Assembly: GCA_003142355.1 (NCBI GenBank)
Contig: PLMF01000218.1
Location: 15,291 to 21,156 of the forward strand
DNA length: 5,866 nt
Source of the DNA: Bryobacterales bacterium
GTDB taxonomy: Bacteria > Acidobacteriota > Terriglobia > Bryobacterales > Bryobacteraceae
Direction of reading: 5' to 3'
Shown here: positions 1 through 4,445 of the stretch, in pieces
How the letters are laid out: each line of letters starts with the position of its first letter
Position numbering within the stretch: the first letter of the stretch is position 1
Program-made: the position numbers and the translations under genes
Notes under the pieces: model-generated
Seen by the model: the letters and a program-made list of their open reading frames with translations, nothing else
Database searches by the model: none
What the model was told of the DNA's origin: nothing

Positions 1-134
1 TTGGCCGCCAGGGCCTGCTCGATCAGAATCCCAAGGACCGATTTCTCCTGCCCGTCCCGGTCGATGAGAGTTTGCAGCGGAAGCGCCCGCTGGTTCTGCC
101 CGGCTGCCGTGATCACCGCTTTCTGGATTCTCAA
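1..134 (-). CDS. Sugar-phosphate nucleotidyltransferase (GalU-like), N-terminal part only
   Basis: Read on the minus strand from a TTG at 134-132, 44 codons are present before the window edge. The product begins [20 protein letters not shown]. The beta-strand plus glycine loop (AVITAAG, then R16 and LP) is the nucleotide-binding signature at the N terminus of the nucleotidyltransferase superfamily that includes UTP-glucose-1-phosphate uridylyltransferase (GalU) and glucose-1-phosphate thymidylyltransferase. Such cytoplasmic enzymes join a sugar 1-phosphate to an NTP to make NDP-sugars for polysaccharide and envelope synthesis. The usual GxGTR loop reads G-Q-N-Q-R here, and the usual PK-x-LPI segment is replaced by [19 protein letters not shown], so this is a divergent subgroup and the exact substrate cannot be named. 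The TTG start is chosen because GAGGAG lies 8 bases upstream and the motif begins at residue 6, as expected. An intact gene would be much longer. Confidence 0.75.
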   Translation of the reverse strand, partial: MRIQKAVITAAGQNQRALPLQTLIDRDGQEKSVLGILIEQALAA

Positions 135-142
135 GTTTGGTG

Positions 143-148
143 CTCCTC
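143..148 (-). promoter_or_regulatory. Ribosome binding site deciding a TTG start
   Basis: On the minus strand GAGGAG (148 to 143) lies 8 bases before the TTG at 134-132 and fixes the start of the nucleotidyltransferase. The core AGGAG is also one arm of a short inverted repeat, CTCCT-GTG-AGGAG (155 to 143), so in the mRNA it could pair with the CTCCT just upstream. Confidence 0.7.
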
Positions 149-183
149 ACAGGAGTGTAACCGATGGCGAGGGCGGTGAGCTC

Positions 184-523
184 TCAGCAATACCAGCGCG
201 GCTCGGGAAGGCTTTGAACACCAGCGGAGACCGAGCTGTCGAGGAGCGGGCGGCATCGCGCGCTCGCCGGTCTGGTTGACGCAACTCAGGTCGCGCGGGT
301 CGAGGGTGAAGCGCCCATGCTGGGTTCGCCGCGGGGCGATGTGCACTCGCTTGCTTGACGTTGCTGTAGGCGAACTTGGAACCGCCCAGTCCACACTCAA
401 ACGGATTGCCTTCGAAACCGCGATAGGTCCTGCCGTTCATGGAGTAGTCTTCGAAGGGCGGCGGGGCAGGCGCCCCGCGGGGTTGTATGCGCCCGCCAGA
501 ATCTCCGCAACCGCCGCGCGGCC
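184..523 (-). pseudogene. Decayed C-terminal remnant of a GH3 beta-glucosidase/beta-xylosidase
   Basis: Three consecutive stretches on the minus strand match the C-terminal half of glycoside hydrolase family 3, each in a different frame. Segment A (523-464) reads AVAEILAGAYNPAGRLP, the end of the GH3 C-terminal alpha/beta domain. Segment B (461-354) reads PPFEDYSMNGRTYR..., then a damaged form of the 'PLYPFGYGLSYTxFAYSN' motif ending in FAYSNVK. Segment C (352-245) reads RVHIAP followed by RFTLDPRDLSCVNQTGER, matching the fibronectin-III-like tail. A weak fourth piece (about 231-184, VSAGVQSLPEPRW then a stop at 186-184) may be the end. Intact enzymes have roughly ten more residues between A and B and some 40-50 between B and C, so internal deletions plus frame changes are implied. 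Nothing GH3-like is seen upstream of about 523, where the GH30 promoter begins. Such enzymes, when intact, release terminal beta-linked sugars from oligosaccharides. This copy cannot encode a functional protein. The family call is secure; the outer ends are approximate. Confidence 0.85.
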
Positions 524-531
524 AGTCGAAG

Positions 532-560
532 TTGACGCGAGTGGACGGCTAGCATATCCT
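532..560 (+). promoter_or_regulatory. Sigma-70-like promoter of the GH30 gene, possibly leaderless
   Basis: TTGACG at 532-537 matches the -35 consensus at 5 of 6 positions. A 17-base spacer leads to TATCCT at 555-560, which matches the -10 consensus at 4 of 6. Transcription would start about 7 bases beyond the -10 box, at or next to the ATG at 568. No Shine-Dalgarno sequence is visible before that ATG (the preceding bases are CCTTTAGAAC), which agrees with a leaderless mRNA. The start point is inferred. Confidence 0.55.
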
Positions 561-567
561 TTAGAAC

Positions 568-1965
568 ATGCAAAACAGGCGCGACTTTCTCAAGCTGGCT
601 GCGGCGCTTCCGCTCGCATCAACCGCTCATGCCAAGAGCTCCGGGACCCTAGACTGGAGCCGGATCGCCCAGGAAATCGACGGATTTGGGGCTTCCGCCG
701 CTTTTCACATGGCGCAGAACTTGAGAAACTTTCCCGAGCCCCAACGCGCTCAGGCGCTGGATGCCCTCTTTTCGCAAACCAAGGGCGCAGGTTTTTCCAT
801 CGTCCGCAATTTCGTCGGCGACGGCGGGTCGTGGGGTACGCCGGCGAACGGCCCCGCCCCGTCCATCGAGCCTCAGGAAGGCGTCTGGAACTGGACCGGC
901 GACGAAGAAGAGATCTGGTTCATGCAGGAAGCCGCCGCGCGCGGCTGCACTCGCTACATGAGCACGGTCTGGAGCCCGCCGGCGTGGATGAAGGATAACG
1001 ACAACGTCGTTGGGGGGCGGCTGCGCAGCGATAAATACCGGGCTTTCGCAGACTACCTCTCCATGTACGTGCGCGGCTACAAGGAGCATCACAACATTGA
1101 GATCTACGGCATTTCGCCGGCCAACGAGCCCGATGTCAACGTGAAGTACTCCTCCTGCCATTGGACTGGTGAGGAGTTTCACACCTTCCTCAAGGAAGCT
1201 CTGATACCGGTCTTCACCCGGGACAAGATCACCGCCAAGCTGATCCTGGGCGAACACAGCGCCTGGACCGAAGAGCCTGTCCTCGCCTCGCTCGAAGACC
1301 CGGCTACGGCCCCGCGCGTCGATATCGTTGCCGCACACGCGTACGGCGCCGTCGCCCGAACACCTTTTGCGCCCGTGTCCATCCGCGCGGGAAGCTTGAT
1401 TACGGCGCAGCATCTGAAGAAGAAGATCTGGCAGACCGAAGTGGCCAATCTCGGGAAGAATTTCCCCGGCATTCGCGACGCTCTCTACTGGGCCAAGGTG
1501 CTACACACCCACGTGGCCGAAAATGGCGTCAATGCCTGGCTTTACTGGTGGGCGGTGAGCCAGTACGGCAGCTCGGGCGGCTCCCTGATCCATCTGGACC
1601 TGGAGAAGAAGACGTGGACCGCGGACAAGCGCCTGTACACGCTGGGGAATTACAGCCGTTTCGTGAGACCCGGCTACTTCCGCGTGAATATGGAGGCGGA
1701 CACCGCGCCCGGAGTGCTGGTTTCGGCATTCAAAAACGAGCCCACGCGGCAACTGGTGGTGGTCGCCATCAACGAAAACGAAGGCGCCCAGGAGCTGGAG
1801 CTTCGGCTGGCGAGCGCCGGCGCGTCCGTGGCGGCGCCTTACCGGACTTCCGAGACAGAGGACTTGGCTGCCCTCCCGGAGCTTCGCATCGCGGACAACA
1901 TCCTCCAAGCCACACTGGCGCCAGGCAGTGTCACCACGTTTGTCGCGACCGTCGCCGCGAAGTGA
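568..1965 (+). CDS. Tat-exported glycoside hydrolase family 30 enzyme
   Basis: This 465-residue protein is complete. Residues 1-22 form a twin-arginine signal (NRRDFLK, then a hydrophobic stretch ending in AHA before K23), so it is probably exported folded by the Tat pathway. The mature part is a GH30 retaining glycosidase: IDGFGASAAF (37-46) is the family's first-strand motif, WSPPAWMK (135-142) lines the active site, and NEP with E187 supplies the acid/base. WQTEVAN with E291 supplies the nucleophile, and WLYWWAV (324-330) is the late barrel strand. LGNYSRFVRPGYFRV (359-373) leads into the C-terminal beta-sandwich packed on the barrel. GH30 members cleave xylan, beta-1,6-linked glucan or galactan, or glucosylceramide. 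The general look suggests the polysaccharide-acting group, but the subfamily cannot be fixed here. The ATG at 568 is chosen because the Tat motif follows directly. It faces the DUF1080 gene tail to tail and lies beside a GH3 relic on the opposite strand. Confidence 0.93.
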   Translation: MQNRRDFLKLAAALPLASTAHAKSSGTLDWSRIAQEIDGFGASAAFHMAQNLRNFPEPQRAQALDALFSQTKGAGFSIVRNFVGDGGSWGTPANGPAPSIEPQEGVWNWTGDEEEIWFMQEAAARGCTRYMSTVWSPPAWMKDNDNVVGGRLRSDKYRAFADYLSMYVRGYKEHHNIEIYGISPANEPDVNVKYSSCHWTGEEFHTFLKEALIPVFTRDKITAKLILGEHSAWTEEPVLASLEDPATAPRVDIVAAHAYGAVARTPFAPVSIRAGSLITAQHLKKKIWQTEVANLGKNFPGIRDALYWAKVLHTHVAENGVNAWLYWWAVSQYGSSGGSLIHLDLEKKTWTADKRLYTLGNYSRFVRPGYFRVNMEADTAPGVLVSAFKNEPTRQLVVVAINENEGAQELELRLASAGASVAAPYRTSETEDLAALPELRIADNILQATLAPGSVTTFVATVAAK

Positions 1966-1984
1966 AGGCCGGGACCCGGTTCGC

Positions 1985-3922
1985 TTAGTGGCCGCCCGAG
2001 ACAGCGGCTGGCTTGGCCGCCGCGGCGCGAGGCTTGCCCCAGAAGATAAACGTACCTCTGTTCGTGGAAGTGACGATATCCACGACACCGTCCTTATTGA
2101 GATCCACCGCCAGGATGTCTGAGCCGGCGCCTGAACGATTGTGGATCAGCTCCGGAACAAACTCGGCGCCGCCGGGCGCCTTCGGATTCCGTACCGTTCG
2201 GTACCAATACAAAACAGGTGGGCCGTACGGATCCGGGTCCAGATAGGAATCCAGGTGCGACCAGTAGCGTTTGCCCACGATGAAATCGGGTATGCCGTCC
2301 CCATCCACATCCGCGAGAGCGGTTCCGTGAGCCTCGGAGAAGGCGACCCCTCCGGCGTTCTTACCCTCGTAACCTTCGTTGATCATATGTTCGACGAAGG
2401 AAATGGTTCCGGCCGCGTCACGCTTTTGCTCGTACCACGCCATCCCAAAACCGTGCGAGTTCAAGACCGTCACCACGTCATTCAAGCCATCGCCGTTTAC
2501 GTCGTAGACGAACATCCCGGCGCCGCCGACAATACCGCGGCCGTACCGCCCGAAGGCCTGCGGGTGATACTTCCATGGCTCCTGATTGCTCCCGGCCGGA
2601 GGCTGCTCCCACCACCCATACAAGTTCACGATATCGAGCCTGCCGTCGCCGTTAATATCGCCCACCCCGAGGCCGTGGGCCGCCCCGTACCCTCGCTCGG
2701 AAACCGAATGGACCGTCCAAGGCTTGGTCGGATCGGCGGGGTCGTACTTGGCGTACCGCACGAAGCCCTCGCCGGAGTAGATGAGCTCCGGCCTGCCATC
2801 GCCGTCGATATCCCTAAACATCGTAAGTTCGCTCTGGACACTGGGGAGCACCTGGTACTTCCGCCAACGCCGCGATTCCCCTTTCGGATTGATGTACAGC
2901 GAGGCGCCCGGAGGCGCGGCGAGAACATCGGGCCATCCGTCGCCATTGAAGTCGTAGGCGAAATCGCAGTGGGCGTACGCAAACTCCGTGGAGGGTTTCA
3001 GCGCGGTCGCGGTGAAGATTTCGCGGGATTTCGTGAAGTCGGGGCCGTAGTAGATGTAAGGACCGGCCACCAGGTCGAGGATGCCGTCGCGATTGAAGTC
3101 CGCCGCCGCGGCGGTCCAGGAGTAATACATATCGCTGATGCGCTGCACGCGGAAGCGGGATGAGACCTTCTCGATGGGAGTGACTCTGATTGCGAGGTCC
3201 TTGTACCCGACATCCTTGAAGCGCACTTCGCCCTCGCCTCCGACGTACAGGGCCAGAGGGCCATAGCTACCCGCATCGTCGTCCGCGGCGCCCCCGGCTT
3301 CACGGCCGCCGTTCACATAGGACCTGACGACGCCCGCGTCAAGGATGATTTCCAGTTCGTTCCAGTCACCGGGACGCATTGCCGTGTCGGGCGGCGTGAT
3401 GGGCAAAGTCACGGCCGGGCCTCGGCCACCGGGCGGGAATCCGCCGCGGCCACCACGGCCGGCGGGTGCGTTCGGGTCGACCGGGGGCATCACGCGCACC
3501 CAACCGCCGGCGTACCTGAGCTTCTCGCGCTGCAGTTCCTGCCCTTGCGCGTCCAACGTGACGCGATAGAGTGCCGGCTCTCCCTCACTCACGGAAACGT
3601 AGATACCCTTCATACCCTCCGGAGTTTTCTCGGCCCGAAGGAGCACGCCGGTTTTGCAGCCACCGGTGCAGCGGAAGAATGCGTGAAACCCGACGTCCTG
3701 GTAAGAACGATCCAGGACGAGCCAGCCACCACCCTGCTTCACCGTCCCGACCAGCTCGCCGTTCTGCGCTTGCCAGTCGGCCTGGCCCAGAACGTGCCAC
3801 CCCGTCAGACTCGAACCCTTGAAGATCGAATCCGGGATGAACGACGGATTTGCCTGGAGGACGGGAAGAAGAATCAACCATAGGATAGCCGTGGTGATCC
3901 CACGGCCCAACTTGTAGGACAT
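1985..3922 (-). CDS. Secreted DUF1080 (3-keto-disaccharide hydrolase) domain fused to a seven-repeat FG-GAP propeller
   Basis: This is a 645-residue protein, complete. Residues 1-24 form a Sec signal (positive n-region, ITTAILWLILLPVL, likely cut after LQA). Residues about 33-247 resemble DUF1080 (PF06439, a concanavalin-like fold also named 3-keto-disaccharide hydrolase), with GWHVLG...DWQAQNGELVG near its start and WNELEIILDAGVVRSYVNG later. A Gly/Arg/Pro-rich loop interrupts it at about 156-168. The remainder carries seven DxNxDGxxD calcium-loop motifs of FG-GAP/VCBS type, beginning at residues 275, 324, 371, 422, 474, 538 and 607, which suggests a seven-bladed propeller. The ATG at 3922 is preferred over one at 3961 because AAGG lies 9 bases upstream and the signal peptide then has normal length. 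It is probably periplasmic or extracellular, binding or hydrolysing sugars. The domain calls are firm; the catalytic role is inferred from the family. The stop codons of this gene and the GH30 gene are 19 bases apart. Confidence 0.92.
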   Translation of the reverse strand: MSYKLGRGITTAILWLILLPVLQANPSFIPDSIFKGSSLTGWHVLGQADWQAQNGELVGTVKQGGGWLVLDRSYQDVGFHAFFRCTGGCKTGVLLRAEKTPEGMKGIYVSVSEGEPALYRVTLDAQGQELQREKLRYAGGWVRVMPPVDPNAPAGRGGRGGFPPGGRGPAVTLPITPPDTAMRPGDWNELEIILDAGVVRSYVNGGREAGGAADDDAGSYGPLALYVGGEGEVRFKDVGYKDLAIRVTPIEKVSSRFRVQRISDMYYSWTAAAADFNRDGILDLVAGPYIYYGPDFTKSREIFTATALKPSTEFAYAHCDFAYDFNGDGWPDVLAAPPGASLYINPKGESRRWRKYQVLPSVQSELTMFRDIDGDGRPELIYSGEGFVRYAKYDPADPTKPWTVHSVSERGYGAAHGLGVGDINGDGRLDIVNLYGWWEQPPAGSNQEPWKYHPQAFGRYGRGIVGGAGMFVYDVNGDGLNDVVTVLNSHGFGMAWYEQKRDAAGTISFVEHMINEGYEGKNAGGVAFSEAHGTALADVDGDGIPDFIVGKRYWSHLDSYLDPDPYGPPVLYWYRTVRNPKAPGGAEFVPELIHNRSGAGSDILAVDLNKDGVVDIVTSTNRGTFIFWGKPRAAAAKPAAVSGGH

Positions 3923-3931
3923 TAGACACCG

Positions 3932-3936
3932 CCTTT
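3932..3936 (-). promoter_or_regulatory. Ribosome binding site selecting the internal ATG of the DUF1080 gene
   Basis: On the minus strand AAAGG (3936 to 3932), followed by CGGTG, lies 9 bases before the ATG at 3922-3920. The alternative in-frame ATG at 3961 has no comparable purine-rich sequence upstream and would add 13 mostly polar residues before the signal peptide. Confidence 0.5.
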
Positions 3937-4110
3937 TCTGATTGCAACTTTCTGAAGTCATGATCGTAGCACCGTTCTGCCGCTTGAAGCTTGAAACAGA
4001 AATGGCTGCCGCGCAGTCTGGACGCGGGCTGGGGAATTCTCGACCGCCACTTTGAAGATGATTGCACCGGCGGCGACAGAAATCCGCCGGTCCACGCTGT
4101 GTTCCATCTG

Positions 4111-4140
4111 TGGAAACCGGCCTCCCCGCGGTACTATAAT
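4111..4140 (+). promoter_or_regulatory. Candidate promoter with consensus -10 box
   Basis: TATAAT at 4135-4140 is a perfect -10 hexamer in otherwise GC-rich DNA. TGGAAA at 4111-4116, 18 bases upstream, matches the -35 consensus at 4 of 6 positions. The start would be near 4147, giving an untranslated leader of about 300 bases before smc that includes the palindromic repeats. It could instead drive a short non-coding transcript. The assignment rests on the hexamers alone. Confidence 0.35.
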
Positions 4141-4235
4141 TAAGTCGACGGCGTGAGCTCCGCGCGCCGGGCGAATGCTCTGCCTGCCTACGGGGCGAAT
4201 CTCATGAGCGATGTGGTTGACCATCAGCTTTGCAC

Positions 4236-4310
4236 GGGCTGGCTATGGCCAGCCCCTACGGCATGGCCGGCCCCAACGGCATCCAGTAGGGGGCCGGGCA
4301 CGCCCGGCCC
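4236..4310. repeat. Cluster of GC-rich palindromic repeats (REP-like)
   Basis: Two perfect 8-base-pair hairpins bracket the cluster. GGGCTGGC/GCCAGCCC (4236-4243 with 4248-4255) encloses TATG. GGGCCGGG/CCCGGCCC (4291-4298 with 4303-4310) encloses CACG. Between them an 18-base unit occurs twice in tandem, at 4245-4262 and 4263-4280, with 16 of 18 bases identical (ATGGCC.GCCCC.ACGGC), and the second copy contains the self-complementary GGCCGGCC. No T-run follows on either strand, so these are not typical intrinsic terminators. The pattern resembles the small dispersed palindromic repeats common in intergenic DNA of GC-rich bacteria; dispersal cannot be tested within this window. Confidence 0.6.
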
Positions 4311-4331
4311 ACCCGGTGTCGGCTATCGGCC

Positions 4332-4354
4332 CCCAACCCATTGTGGTGGTTGGG
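4332..4354. repeat. Inverted repeat upstream of smc
   Basis: CCCAACC (4332-4338) and GGTTGGG (4348-4354) can form a 7-base-pair stem with a 9-base loop. An A-run (CAAAAAG) follows on the plus strand. There is no T-run on the plus strand, and on the minus strand the T-run would precede the stem, so neither orientation makes a standard terminator. It may belong to the same repeat cluster as the hairpins just to its left. Confidence 0.4.
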
Positions 4355-4411
4355 CAAAAAGACCCGTCCCATGTGGTGAAGGTACTTTACTTTTTCCTCT
4401 TTCGAGTTTAG

Positions 4412-4417
4412 TATAGT
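4412..4417 (+). promoter_or_regulatory. Candidate proximal -10 box for smc
   Basis: TATAGT matches the -10 consensus at 5 of 6 positions and lies in an AT-rich island about 30 bases before the smc start. No good -35 box stands at 16-18 bases; TTTACT at 4386-4391 would need a 20-base spacer. If used, the leader would be about 20 bases long, enough to carry the ribosome binding site at 4433-4438. Confidence 0.35.
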
Positions 4418-4432
4418 TACGACTCCCCATGC

Positions 4433-4438
4433 AGAGGG
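4433..4438 (+). promoter_or_regulatory. Ribosome binding site deciding the TTG start of smc
   Basis: AGAGGG ends 7 bases before the TTG at 4446-4448. The nearby ATG at 4441 is in another frame, is only two bases from this site, and meets a stop after three codons, so it is not the start. No in-frame ATG precedes the conserved N terminus. Confidence 0.65.
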
Positions 4439-4445
4439 CAATGCT

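Larger units (their letters stand above)
3923..4445. other. Divergent intergenic region, 523 bases
   Basis: This stretch separates the minus-strand DUF1080 gene from the plus-strand smc gene. It holds a cluster of GC-rich palindromes (4236-4310), a further inverted repeat (4332-4354), and two plus-strand promoter candidates (around 4111-4140 and 4412-4417). An AT-rich pyrimidine tract runs just upstream of smc (about 4385-4410). An open frame on the minus strand (4224-3958, 88 codons) has no visible ribosome binding site and no recognised motif. I found no tRNA and no convincing promoter for the DUF1080 gene. Confidence 0.6.

Noticed and set aside
276..998. Plus-strand open frame of about 240 codons overlapping the GH30 start
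   Set aside because: From 568 on it is a shifted reading of the GH30 gene, and before that it runs antisense to the GH3 relic. The translation is Arg-rich with no domain.
649..1413. Minus-strand open frame of about 254 codons opposite GH30
   Set aside because: It is a shadow of the GH30 gene, whose catalytic motifs are intact in the plus-strand frame.
1966..1984. Possible bidirectional terminator between the convergent genes (CCGGGACCCGG at 1969-1979)
   Set aside because: The stem is only 4 base pairs once a realistic loop is allowed, and no T-run follows on either strand.
2141..3163. Plus-strand open frame of about 340 codons within the DUF1080 gene
   Set aside because: It is the complement of the seven FG-GAP repeats. 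The minus-strand frame has a signal peptide, domain motifs and a ribosome binding site, and this one has none.
3920..3961. Upstream ATG at 3961 as start of the DUF1080 protein
   Set aside because: It lacks a Shine-Dalgarno sequence and lengthens the signal peptide n-region by 13 residues, while the ATG at 3922 has AAGG at 9 bases. It cannot be fully excluded.
4236..4354. CRISPR-like array
   Set aside because: The repeats are short, contiguous, GC-rich palindromes without spacers, and there are no cas genes in the window.
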